From NCBI RefSeq assembly GCF_900168065.1, contig NZ_FUZZ01000001.1:744001-808000 (forward strand): 64,000 bases of DNA. The letters run 5' to 3'. This document shows, in pieces, positions 44,801 to 54,000 of this stretch. The notes beneath the pieces are model-generated. The model was not told the origin of the DNA. It saw nothing but the letters and a program-made list of their open reading frames with translations, and searched no databases. Every line of letters begins with the position of its first letter. The first letter of the stretch is position 1. The DNA is from Chitinophaga ginsengisegetis. GTDB lineage: Bacteria; Bacteroidota; Bacteroidia; Chitinophagales; Chitinophagaceae. The translations under genes and the position numbers were made by a program.

Positions 44801-45505
44801 CCCGGTAGCCCTTTCTTTCGGGAGCGCCTGATAGCCGGTATTCACTACTACCTGTACTTCCCCGAGTTTCCTGATTTCCGCAAAGAGCCGGAATGTGACC
44901 GTGCTTCGCCCCTCCAGCTTTAATTCTTTTCGCTGATAAGCAATATTAGTGGCTACCAACGTGGCATTCCGGGGTACGTTTACAAAAGAAAAATCCCCCT
45001 GGATGTCTGTAACCGCCATCAGTTTTGTATTCCGCACGGCTACCGTTACATCCGGTACAGGAAGTCCTGCCGAATCCAGGATCTTACCTTTCAGCAAAGG
45101 GATCACGGTAGAATCTGAAAACGTGATATGCTCCTGCTGGATTGGTTTTTCAGCAAGAAAAATAGTTTTACTGTCGATAGAAAAAGTTAATGGCTGGTTT
45201 TTAAATACGTTTTCCAGGAACTCCTGTAAAGGAATTTCCCTGGCGTTAATGGTGATAGGGGTAGCGCGTTCCATTAACCGGTCGTTGCTGAATACCACGA
45301 AGCCGGTTTGTTTATAAACGGCTGCAAAGATCTTTTTCAAAGGAATATCCTTCCCGGAAATAGTGACCGCCTGTGATGAACTTTTTGCGGAAACATGCAG
45401 TAAGGACGCGAAGAGGAAGAAGGTAGTAATTCTCATAATCCGCAATATTTGTATGGGGACCGGCAATAGGAATCCCTTTCGATCTACATGAGCGATTTTT
45501 TGCAT
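41900..45505 (-). CDS. SusC/RagA TonB-dependent receptor with STN domain, cassette B
   Basis: A 1201-residue outer-membrane receptor. The N-terminus (MQKIAHVDRKGFLLP) precedes a signal helix, then an STN domain (about 45-120, ISGKDIPLKKIFAAVYKQTG), CarboxypepD_reg-like domain, plug with LPKERATGSFGVVTGKQLAQ and a barrel ending LRF-type (SFRVALSF). It lies between FecR and SusD. The STN domain indicates regulation of the local FecI by receptor occupancy. Same subfamily as cassette A, which suggests related cargo; the cargo itself is not deducible. Confidence 0.93.
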   Translation of the reverse strand: MQKIAHVDRKGFLLPVPIQILRIMRITTFFLFASLLHVSAKSSSQAVTISGKDIPLKKIFAAVYKQTGFVVFSNDRLMERATPITINAREIPLQEFLENVFKNQPLTFSIDSKTIFLAEKPIQQEHITFSDSTVIPLLKGKILDSAGLPVPDVTVAVRNTKLMAVTDIQGDFSFVNVPRNATLVATNIAYQRKELKLEGRSTVTFRLFAEIRKLGEVQVVVNTGYQALPKERATGSFGVVTGKQLAQVPVVSILERLQGMVPGVDISTKTTAGKSRNGSVRIRGLSTIVSQYTKVSLDPLLVIDGFPSQVSIANGALDLLNPDDIDQITFLKDAAAASIWGIQAANGVVVVVTKKGMRNSKPVFSFSTTMGTSSRPSLGYGEMMSVSQYVDLEKELLEKGRYNDPVPRSTPGSYYPENNSQVQAIFFKQKRGEITEAEMNAQLAALGATDNRSQMEKYMIQSPTTQQYNLSISGGGVNSSYFLSGYFYKEDRVYKSNMNKGYSLRAGNTSSLLNGRVTVSTDLTFGNTRDKINNAAVTAMSTVSGGMRPYDMLKDAAGNNIRYDLLTIPSTARYLEGKGYLPFGYSPIEELQYSNTHNTANSLALNVAVNGNITSWLGVGVSGNVGRMFTEYEQYWEPDSYDARILVNKGTSLSPTGARVYGVPPGGRLDLGSGLGKSYNLRGQINVNKNWNDRHQLNLVIGNEIRESYNKGSGEMRYGYDKSINTFRSVNPFVGFKDIYGITQSIGATSRPVTEKTTRSLSYYANGSYTFDNKYTVSGSARFDDYNLLGVERRKRAIPLWSGGLKWNIGKEEWFSNIRWMDQLAARFTYGFSGNAPQGYAPVTTISLLGADYYTNYPYGVIANPAMENLGWEKTRMINWGLDFSFFKNRVFGSAEYYKKHTTDIIWQMPINGTYGFTSTLFNTANLEGHGVDLGVNVVPVLNKNWRWTATINMSYNTNIIKDPRFEKPTTYFAPEMLYSGYPTDYLFTYAWAGLDNTGQSQIYNGNDRSKKYSVMESPYENVRVYSGRTTSPWFGSFSHSVQYKGFDLNVQFQCAFGGVFLKPSIQDVGYSNNVFVGRTGDLANRWRKPGDEASTNVPGLIFGANTNFYASVNRYIESDLLVRSRSNIKLQQVMLSYNIPAALLGKVAMKSMTVSAVARNLGMIWAANKEKLDPDYLYKTGNNYQLPPLTNYSFRVALSF

Positions 45506-45570
45506 AAATTTGTTGTGGTTTGGTTGATAAAAAATTCGTTACACCGAAATTTTAGTTTAGCCGGCTACCT

Positions 45571-45597
45571 GCCGGAAGCGCTCCTACTGCTTCCGGC
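45571..45597. other. Hairpin between fecR and susC of cassette B
   Basis: A perfect 9-bp stem (GCCGGAAGC, 45571-45579, with 45589-45597) and 9-nt loop. A T-rich tract follows on the + strand only, so it is not a standard terminator for the - strand genes. It may stabilise the 5' end of the susC message or reduce read-through from fecR. Confidence 0.6.
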
Positions 45598-45647
45598 TTT
45601 TTGTTTTTCCGGCTAATCCTGTTTGACAATCTTTTTTATGATGATGA

Positions 45648-46865
45648 TTATTGTGTGACTACCAGTCGTTTGCCCTCTTCAATATTTAAATGTACTCCTG
45701 TGCTGTTCAGACCTTTGATGAGGCCCGCCAGGCTTATATTCCTGCTGATTTTTCCATAAAATTTAATATCGGGTACAGTGCCCCTGTATACGATTTCCAC
45801 ATCGTACCACCGTGCAATCTGTTTCATGGCATACTTCAGGTCCATTCCGTCGAAATCGAAAAGACCGTTTTTCCAGGCCATGATTTTATCGATGTCTGCA
45901 TTATCGATAACCCTGGGTATTTCCGACAATTGCAGTTGTTGTCCGGGACGGAGTACTATGCCCTTGCGGGAGAGATCTGATGCGTGTTCTTTCAGCGATA
46001 TCACTTTCACCGCGCCTTCCAGCAGGGTGGTATGCTGACTTTCTTCATTTGCATAGGCATTTACGTTGAAATGGGTGCCCAGTACTTCAATACGGGCGTT
46101 GTTCAACACGGTTACCTGGAATGGTGTGCGGGCATCCGGCGCCACTTCAAAATATACTTCTCCGGTGATCTCCACATTCCGGTGCTTACCGTCAAATACC
46201 GTAGGATAGCGGATAGAGCTGGCGGCATTCAACCACACCTGCGTACCATCCGGTAAGGCTACCCGGAATTGGCGACCATTTGGGGTCGTAATTATATTAT
46301 AGGCAATTTCATTGTTTTTGTTTCCGCCCCGGCCGTATACCAGCGCGCCATTATCGAGTACGATGGGAGTGCCATTCTGCGTGGCTACCACCCCATTAGC
46401 GAGGCTGTCCAGTGCAATGCTGGAACCGTCTGCTAATTTCAGTATAGCGCCATTTTTACCGGGTGAGATATCCGTTACCGGTGCATTATTTGTAAAACCG
46501 GTGGGAGCCTGCCGTTGGGACTGGAACCAGTATAAGGCGCCGGCCATAAATATAATAGCCGCAGCTGCTGCTGCCCATTTCCATCGTTGCAGGAAAGGAA
46601 TCCGTTGCTCCGGTGCTGGTTGTGTATGCGGTGAATGCCTGGCCAGAAAATGTTCCAGTGCTTCGTTTTCATTATACTGTGCAATCAGCTTTAGCGCCAC
46701 CTGTTGAACGCCTGCGTCATTAATATCATCCCATAACTGCCGGCGCTGCTCATTATCAGCGATCCACGCCTGTAACTCCGACGCCTCTTCCGGGGTCAGG
46801 TTTCCCTTTAGATGCTTGCTGAGAAGGCCCGCTATAAAAAGGGCATTTGATTTTGGTTCATCCAT
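45648..46865 (-). CDS. FecR-family anti-sigma factor, cassette B
   Basis: A 405-residue membrane anti-sigma regulator. It has the cytoplasmic N-terminal domain, a membrane segment near 94-112 (WKWAAAAAAIIFMAGALYWF), then the periplasmic FecR domain (TPNGRQFRVALPDGTQVWLN, RNVEITGEVYFEV) and C-terminal DUF4974-like region that ends in KRLVVTQ. It lies 66 bp downstream of the FecI gene and upstream of SusC, the standard order. It should relay the receptor STN signal to FecI. Confidence 0.93.
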   Translation of the reverse strand: MDEPKSNALFIAGLLSKHLKGNLTPEEASELQAWIADNEQRRQLWDDINDAGVQQVALKLIAQYNENEALEHFLARHSPHTQPAPEQRIPFLQRWKWAAAAAAIIFMAGALYWFQSQRQAPTGFTNNAPVTDISPGKNGAILKLADGSSIALDSLANGVVATQNGTPIVLDNGALVYGRGGNKNNEIAYNIITTPNGRQFRVALPDGTQVWLNAASSIRYPTVFDGKHRNVEITGEVYFEVAPDARTPFQVTVLNNARIEVLGTHFNVNAYANEESQHTTLLEGAVKVISLKEHASDLSRKGIVLRPGQQLQLSEIPRVIDNADIDKIMAWKNGLFDFDGMDLKYAMKQIARWYDVEIVYRGTVPDIKFYGKISRNISLAGLIKGLNSTGVHLNIEEGKRLVVTQ

Positions 46866-46931
46866 GTTGGCACTGCGCTTTCCATTAATACGACGTGATA
46901 ACCTGGTAGTACCAAAGCAATCTGAAAAAAA

Positions 46932-47537
46932 TTATGAATGGGCAGATATCAGCAGGAGAAGAACAAAAACTTCCGGTGGGAGCCGGCGTTTTAACAACAT
47001 CACGCCTCTCGATTTCTGGTTTTTTACGGTTTGTACAGACAGTCCCAGCTCACGGGCAATTTCATCGTTTTTCAGGCCATCGATATAACCCATACGTATA
47101 ATTTTACCGCATTGTTCCGGTAGCTGGTTGATTTCATGATGGAGTTCATTGAATACTTCCAGGCGAATCATTTCAAGATCTGCCGCGGTTTCCCACTCCG
47201 CCTGGGTTCCAAGAAATACGGCCTGCCGCTCTTTACTGTGGATAGAACCCTTGATGGTATCAAAGCAGGCATTGCGGGTAGATTTATACAAAAAATCCTT
47301 GAGGTGCCTGATATCTTCAAATACCTGGCGCCTGTTCCATAATTTTAAAAACACTTCATTTACCAGATCTTCCGGATCAGCAGCTTCCCGGATAATCTTT
47401 TGTGCGAAAGCACACAAAACGGCATAGTACTCTCTGAAAACAACAGAAAACGCCGCTTCATCAGCAACAGCAAGCCGTTGCAGCAGTTCAGCTTCTCCGT
47501 ATGGTTGGCTACGTTCAAACGATTTAATCAGCTCCAT
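46932..47537 (-). CDS. ECF RNA polymerase sigma factor, FecI-type, cassette B
   Basis: A 201-residue ECF sigma factor. Region 2 has DLVNEVFLKLWNRRQVFEDI and region 4 DGLKNDEIARELGLSVQTVK. The chain ends with a hydrophobic stretch, VFVLLLLISA, like the other FecI proteins in this window. It heads cassette B and should transcribe the SusCD-ABC-MutS genes. A 10-bp inverted repeat lies just upstream. Confidence 0.93.
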   Translation of the reverse strand: MELIKSFERSQPYGEAELLQRLAVADEAAFSVVFREYYAVLCAFAQKIIREAADPEDLVNEVFLKLWNRRQVFEDIRHLKDFLYKSTRNACFDTIKGSIHSKERQAVFLGTQAEWETAADLEMIRLEVFNELHHEINQLPEQCGKIIRMGYIDGLKNDEIARELGLSVQTVKNQKSRGVMLLKRRLPPEVFVLLLLISAHS

Positions 47538-48259
47538 CCCCGCTTATATGATATACTTTAAAAAATGAATAATCATGAAGCCGGCAATCAATCCGTGCCT
47601 GCTTTTAATTAGGATTATTCATCATGAAAGGAACAACCGGATCATAACCGGCATTGTTGGTTGACGCTTAAAAATGGATTCCCTTTATTATGTTATAATG
47701 GTTGCCGCTATAAACTATCCATCTGCTTTATACTGCCACTGTTCCGGGATAAGCCGTAAAATACTATTTTACCGGCCAATTTCACAAATTATTGTCATTT
47801 CGACAAAAATAAATGGTACCGGTTATTCAGGCAATAGCATCCGGGAAAGTTCTGTATAAAGGAATATTACATTTTGTATTATTAGCAAAACTAATTAATT
47901 TTAAAGAACAGCTGATTCGTGCGTAGCGATAGTAAATAACAAATCCTAAGAACCCTGCATCCTTCACCGGCTGCATTATACAGTATGCTTACCACGCTGT
48001 AAAAATATCAACACTATATAACATTTACCGTTACCCGAAGGCCAGTTGTTTGCATTCATTTACTCAATCAATAACCACGGACGCCTAACCGGTTTCCACA
48101 GATTATCTTACAGGCGGCATTACCGCACAAGTGAATAGTTCCTGCTATGCAGGTAAACTACCATGCATATTTTTGTATCAGACAAAACGGTCCGCATCCT
48201 GTGGCGGTAGTATACTTTTATGTCCTCAAATAACCATTTAAAACCGAAATACACAAACT
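47538..48259. other. 722-bp intergenic region between divergent transcripts
   Basis: No convincing gene is seen here. It contains the 10-bp inverted repeat ATGAATAATC (47565-47574) with GATTATTCAT (47613-47622), about 30 bp upstream of the cassette B fecI. The rest is AT-rich with only short open frames. It must hold both the promoter of cassette B and that of the double-hotdog gene, but I could not fix either. Confidence 0.6.
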
Positions 48260-49228
48260 ATGGAAAGCCTGCAAACAATCCAAAGTAAAGAGATGGTGGA
48301 GATCCAATCCCAAGCCATTGCGTTAAACCATACCGGAAATTCAATCAAAATATTATCAAAGGAAGAGATCTTTAAACTGATAGATGTTCATGAACCTTAT
48401 TATGCCCTGAAGGATGTAATTGTTTATGCCGGCAATTTTGCGACCGCCAGTATAGAAGTAGAACAACCTTTGGGAGATGAGATCTTCCCCATCGGTGCGG
48501 CGGAGGCATGCAGGCATCTTGCTATCCTGGGATCGGTATGCTGTGCATTGAGCAACCCCGTAAAACAAAAGCACTACTATCTTGCCCATCGCGGAACATA
48601 CAAAAGGGCCATTGAAAAAACACATTACACGGGAAAGAAATTAGTGGCAACAGCAACCTGTACTTTTTTCAGTAAAAGAATGGCAAATATAAAAGCCTGT
48701 TTGCTTGATGAAGACAATCAACTTATCTGTGGAATAGAAAACAGTTTCCATGTAGTTCCTCATGCAATATTCGAACGGCTGTATTACAATTTTCATAAAG
48801 AAATACCGGATTTCGGATTAAAGAATCCGTATCATCAAAAGAAGCAGCTTTTTGATGTACAGTTTTCCGCCCTCTCAGCGTCTGCTTCGTTAGGCAAAAT
48901 ACAGGATGATTATTGCGCAGGACACTTCCCTCACTTTCCCGCGATGCCGGTAGCCATCCTAATGAATACACTGCTGGACCTGGCTGCTGCCTATATTCAT
49001 CACATCACTGACGATAAGTCATTAAAAATGTATGTCAGGGAAATGACTTTACTGGCAGATAACCTGGGGTTTTCAGGAGAAATAGTAGTGTTGCATGTTA
49101 AACAGGAAGCTTATACCAATAACCGGTTTAAGCTGCGTTGTACCGCCACATCCACTGACAATAAAAGTGTAGGCGACGTTAATGTTATTATAGAAACTGC
49201 TGCTTTCACGGATTTAACGTTGGAGTAA
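48260..49228 (+). CDS. Double-hotdog-fold protein, FabZ-like with altered active site
   Basis: A 322-residue protein with no signal peptide that reads as two hotdog domains. The second carries a FabZ/FabA-type motif AGHFPHFPAMPVAIL with His222. In FabZ the catalytic Glu lies 14 residues after this His; here that position is Asn236, with an Asp at 240, so ordinary dehydratase chemistry is doubtful. The first half also shows an EACRHLAILGS helix of the type that follows such motifs. It stands alone between two divergent FecI-led cassettes. It may act on acyl thioesters of a lipid, polyketide or pigment pathway; I give no name. Confidence 0.72.
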   Translation: MESLQTIQSKEMVEIQSQAIALNHTGNSIKILSKEEIFKLIDVHEPYYALKDVIVYAGNFATASIEVEQPLGDEIFPIGAAEACRHLAILGSVCCALSNPVKQKHYYLAHRGTYKRAIEKTHYTGKKLVATATCTFFSKRMANIKACLLDEDNQLICGIENSFHVVPHAIFERLYYNFHKEIPDFGLKNPYHQKKQLFDVQFSALSASASLGKIQDDYCAGHFPHFPAMPVAILMNTLLDLAAAYIHHITDDKSLKMYVREMTLLADNLGFSGEIVVLHVKQEAYTNNRFKLRCTATSTDNKSVGDVNVIIETAAFTDLTLE

Positions 49229-49268
49229 CATTGTCCTGCTACTTTCGATAAAATAAATAATCACCGCT

Positions 49269-49829
49269 TTGACTTCCTTTTTGAATCCAGTAGACGTGAT
49301 GGCATTTGATAGCATCTATCATCAGTATCACCATGCAGTTTTTAAGAACATCTGCCGGTTGGTTGACCGGCATGATATTGCGGAAGACATCCTGCAGGAA
49401 GTATTTCTCAGCTTCTGGGACAGTCGCCACCAGCTGGACCTTACACAGGGAGCCGGCAACTGGTTATTTGCAGTTAGCTATAATAAATCATTGCAGTATT
49501 TAAAGAAGCTGGCCCTCGAAAAATCAAAACTGTCCGTATATCCTGCTATCCGGGATACAATGGAAGAGGATAGTCCGGGCCTCCGGGAAAGCCGGCTGAC
49601 GCTGATCGACGAGGCGATCGAAAATCTTTCTCCCCGTAAAAAGAAAGTGTTCCAGCTATGCCGTCTGGAAGGTAAAACTGCCAATGAGGCCGCCCGTATT
49701 CTCGGCATTTCACATCATACCGTAAAAGAATATCTCCAGTCCTCTTCTGAGTCCATCCGCTCTTACATTGCCTCCAACCAGCCTACTGTACCGGTTTTGG
49801 GGGCTATTTTCCTTACTATTTACCTGTAA
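49269..49829 (+). CDS. ECF RNA polymerase sigma factor, FecI-type, cassette C
   Basis: A 186-residue ECF sigma factor if the TTG at 49269 is used; an ATG at 49299 would give a 176-residue form (MAFDSIYHQYHHAVFK) that keeps nearly all of region 2, so the start is uncertain. Region 2 includes DILQEVFLSFWDSRHQLD and region 4 EGKTANEAARILGISHHTVK. The tail is hydrophobic (VPVLGAIFLTIYL). It heads cassette C and is followed by a FecR gene 88 bp later. Confidence 0.9.
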   Translation: MTSFLNPVDVMAFDSIYHQYHHAVFKNICRLVDRHDIAEDILQEVFLSFWDSRHQLDLTQGAGNWLFAVSYNKSLQYLKKLALEKSKLSVYPAIRDTMEEDSPGLRESRLTLIDEAIENLSPRKKKVFQLCRLEGKTANEAARILGISHHTVKEYLQSSSESIRSYIASNQPTVPVLGAIFLTIYL

Positions 49830-49917
49830 CAGGAACGCCTGTTTTTTTGTTAACAATTCCGTAACCTATACCTATCCCCTCTTTTTCCCCTCTTCTTACT
49901 TTTTATACCTGAAAGAT

Positions 49918-50964
49918 ATGAAACAGATTATTGCGCTGATACAGAAAATAAAAGACGGAAAGGCTACCGCGTCCGACGTGGTGCTCCTGGAAACAATGCT
50001 GGAGCAGGAAGAAGACGCAGTGCTGCGGCAGTCGCTGCGGGAAGCCTTTGACCGCGCAGTGATCACCGGCGAGCAAACGCTGACACCTGAAAAAACTGCT
50101 TCTATATTAATGCAGCTCCATAACAGGATGGAAGCGCAGGAGGCACAAATACAGCGTTTGCCAACACGGAGCTGGCACAGCAGGTTACTGCCATATGCCG
50201 CAGCTGTTGCCGGATTGATATTGCTGGCGGGCCTCGTTGCCATGTATTACAGCAACCTGCAGAAAAAAGGGTCCGGCAATATTGCTGTGGTGCAGCAGCA
50301 TGTGAAGTTCATCCGCAATACTACCCTCAAAACAGTGACCATCACTTTGCCGGAGGGTTCCCTGGTAACAATGGAACCGGGCGCCGCTTTGTTGTATGCA
50401 GATAGCGCTGTACGCAATATCACGCTGCAGGGTAAGGCCGTTTTTAATGTGAAAGCAAACAGGAATAATCCGTTTACAGTATCTGCCGGCAATACTGTTA
50501 CGATGGCATTGGGAACCTTGTTTACGGTAGATGCGCAGCATCCGCAGATGGTAACTGTAAAACTGGAAACGGGTAAAGTACTGGTACGTACAAAAGATGG
50601 CACTACTAGAGAAGATATTTATTTACAACCTGGCGAGGAATTTCATTTCGACAGCGCCCTGCATCAGTATTCAGTAGCGAAAGCAGCGGCCGGTGCAGCA
50701 CGTTCTGCCAAAGGAAATGCTGACACAAAACATGCGGTACTGATGGCATTCAATAATGCGCCACTGGACAGTGTACTCGGTAAACTTGAAACTGCTTTTG
50801 GCATCAACATCCGTTATGAGCAAAGCGATGTTGACGGCGCCTATTTCACCGGCCAGATATTAAAAACAGATTCATTACAGAATATCCTGCAAGTTATTTG
50901 TCAGCTAAACAACCTGGAACTTACACCAGGAGAGGGAAATATGTCAATCAGGAAGATCAGATAA
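49918..50964 (+). CDS. FecR-family anti-sigma factor, cassette C
   Basis: A 348-residue membrane regulator started at ATG 49918 (MKQIIALIQKIKDGKATASD); the open frame runs further upstream through the FecI gene. It has a membrane segment about 84-104 (LLPYAAAVAGLILLAGLVAM), then a FecR domain (LPEGSLVTMEPGAALLYAD, GKAVFNVKANRNNPFTVSAG) and a C-terminal STN-like or DUF4974-like segment (NNAPLDSVLGKLETAFGINI). It lies 96 bp upstream of the SusC gene. The last segment resembles the domain missing from the adjacent SusC. Confidence 0.9.
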   Translation: MKQIIALIQKIKDGKATASDVVLLETMLEQEEDAVLRQSLREAFDRAVITGEQTLTPEKTASILMQLHNRMEAQEAQIQRLPTRSWHSRLLPYAAAVAGLILLAGLVAMYYSNLQKKGSGNIAVVQQHVKFIRNTTLKTVTITLPEGSLVTMEPGAALLYADSAVRNITLQGKAVFNVKANRNNPFTVSAGNTVTMALGTLFTVDAQHPQMVTVKLETGKVLVRTKDGTTREDIYLQPGEEFHFDSALHQYSVAKAAAGAARSAKGNADTKHAVLMAFNNAPLDSVLGKLETAFGINIRYEQSDVDGAYFTGQILKTDSLQNILQVICQLNNLELTPGEGNMSIRKIR

Positions 50965-51060
50965 CATCATTCATCTACAGCTATATAATGCATTAACACC
51001 TGCAGCATGTGCACGTGCCAGGCTATCTATTTTTAAACTTTAACTAACACCTGTCAAAAA

Positions 51061-54000
51061 ATGATCAGACTTTTAAAAAGGTACCTCTGTGTGCTTTTAG
51101 TGTTCAGCTGTGTACTGCATGCCCATGCGCAGGACACAGACATCGCCGTAACTATTAAAGGTAGTGTTATGAGTGAAGGTGGCGAACCACTGCCCGGCGT
51201 GTCTGTAATGGTTAAACAGCGTAATGGCAGCGATAAGATAAACACCACCACAGATGAAAAAGGGGTTTTCAGATTACAGGGAATGAAAACCGGTGCCCTG
51301 TATGATTTTACGTTTAGTTTTATTGGTTATGAAAACAACCTGTTAAACGGGTTCCAGGTAAAAGACGGGAACAGCAACCTGTTGCTGATCCGTATGAAAG
51401 AGGCCAGCAAAGGACTGAATGAACTGGTGGTAGTGGGTTATGGTACACGTACAAAAAAAGAGCTGACAGGCTCCGTATCTTCGCTCCGTTCGTCTGACCT
51501 GAAACAGCAGGCAGTTACCTCTTTTGACCAGGCGCTGGCCGGTAAAATGGCCGGTATCCAGGTGATGCAAACCAATGGCGCACCCGGCGGGAATGTTTCT
51601 ATCCGCGTGCGTGGCGTAGGTTCTATCAGTGCCGGCAATAATCCGTTGTTTGTTATAGATGGCCTGCCTATTACCAACGATACCCGCAGCGCTTCTCCCG
51701 GTGTAAATAATTATCAGCAGCCTTTTAACCCGCTGGCATCTATCAATGTGAATGATATTGCGTCCATCGATGTGCTGAAAGATGCTGCATCTGCCGCCAT
51801 TTACGGTTCCAGGGGCTCCAACGGCGTGGTACTGATCCGTACCAAAAAAGGAGAAGCCGGTAAAATGACTGTCAACTACGACGGCAGTTATGGCCTGCAG
51901 GAAGTAAACAAGCATGTGGATGTACTGGACGCATATGATTATGCAAAGCTCGTGTATGAAGGCCATAATAACGCTTACCTGGATGCTGTGCCTACCGGCA
52001 AACCAACAGATCCAAACAGTGTAAGACCACAAAATCCTTCTACCCGGATTCCGCCACAGATACTTCCTTACCTGGAAGGTAAACCCGGGCTCACCAATAC
52101 CGACTGGCAAAAAGAAATTTTCCGGCAGGCACCCATGCAAAGTCATACGGTTAGCGTATCCGGCGGCAACGAAGATCTTTCCTACTATTTCTCCGCCAAC
52201 TACTTTAACCAGGATGGTATCGTGATCAACAACAACTACAAGCGCTATTCCAGCCGCTTCCGTGTTGATGGCGGCTCCGGTAAATTCCACTTTGGTGTGA
52301 ACATGACGCCTTCCTATACCGACAACCGTTTGGTGAATGCGGAAGGCCCCTGGTTTGCGCCTAATTCCGGCGTAATTGCACTGGCACTGGGCTATGCTCC
52401 TATTTTCCCGGTGCGTAACCCTGATGGTACCTTTGCGGACTCGGTGAATGTATGGGGATACGGACAAACCAACCAGCTGAATCCCGTAGCAGTAGCTTCC
52501 CTGGTGAAAGACCGGATCAAAAACTTCCGTTTAACGGCGAATGCCTATATGGAATATGAATTCATTAAAAATCTGAAGTACCGCATTGTTGCAGGCACAG
52601 ACCTGAACAGTTTCCGCAGGGATTATTACCGGCCGTCCAACTTACCGCTTCCTTCCGGTACGCTGCCATCTGTAGCCACAGGTTTCTCCAACACGGATAT
52701 GTACACCAACTGGCTTACCGAGCATACGCTTACCTACAATAAAACTTTTGGTAAACATAAATTAGATGTACTCACCGGGTTTACGGTGCAGAAAGAAAAC
52801 CAGGAACACAATACCCTTACTGCCAACAACTTTCCCACGGACATCGTTACTACCCTGAACGCGGGACAGGTAAATGCAGGCGGTTCCAGCCTGGAACAAT
52901 GGAGCCTTAACTCCTGGCTGGGCAGGGCGCAATACAGCTACGCCAACAAATATTACCTGACTGCCTCTATCAGGCGCGACGGATCTTCCCGTTTCGGTAT
53001 CAACCGTAAGTGGGCATCTTTCCCCGCGGTATCAGGCGCATGGCAGGTTTCCAACGAACCATTTTTCCGCAGCATAAAACAAATCAGTTCTTTAAAGATC
53101 AGGAGCAGCTATGGTCTTACCGGTAACTTCCAGATCCCGAACTATGGATCGCTGGCACAGATGAGTAATGCTAACAGTAACTACATCCTGGGGAACCAGA
53201 CGCTGGTAAACGGCGTGTCTGTTACCAGTCCGGCTAACCCCAACCTCACCTGGGAAAGTATGGCCAGCTTTGACCTCGGGTTGGAAATAGGTTTGTTTAA
53301 CGAGATGTTGAACTTTACGGTTGACTACTATAATGCGAAAACCACCAAGCTGCTGCTCAACCTGCCTGTTCCCGGCGCATCCGGGTTTAGTACCTATCTG
53401 CAGAATATCGGCGCAGTAAACAATAAAGGGCTGGAAATATCACTGTCTTATAACAAAAAAATCGGGAAAGACTGGCAACTCGAAGGAAATGCCAACATTG
53501 CCTTTAACACCAATAAGGTAACCAGGTTAGGTGCTTCAGGCGCTCCGATCATTGCCACAGGCGGCACCGGCAATACTTACTTCATTACTAAAATTGGTGA
53601 AACCATCGGTTCTTACTACCTCTACGTGGCAGATGGTATTTACAAGGATCAGCGCGACCTGGACACATCCGCTAAAACCAGCAATCCTACACACGTAGGC
53701 GATCTGAAATTTAAGGATATCAACGGCGATGGTAAGATAGATGCCAACGACAGGGCTATTGTGGGCAGTTTCCAGCCGAAATACATTTTTGGATTCAGCA
53801 ATACGGTGCGTTATAAGAATGTAGATCTGAGTATTTCTATCCAGGGCAGCCAGGGTAACAAGATCCTCAATCTCTTCAGACGTTATATCGCCAATGTAGA
53901 GGGTAATTTCAATAACCTCAGCGAGGTAAAGGATCATTATGTTTCTCCGGAAGATCCGGGGAATGGTAAAGTAAACCGCGCCAACAGGCTGGCTACAGGC

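Noticed and set aside
47674..47859. 61-codon open frame in the intergenic region before the double-hotdog gene
   Set aside because: No ribosome site, composition unlike the real genes and no recognisable sequence.
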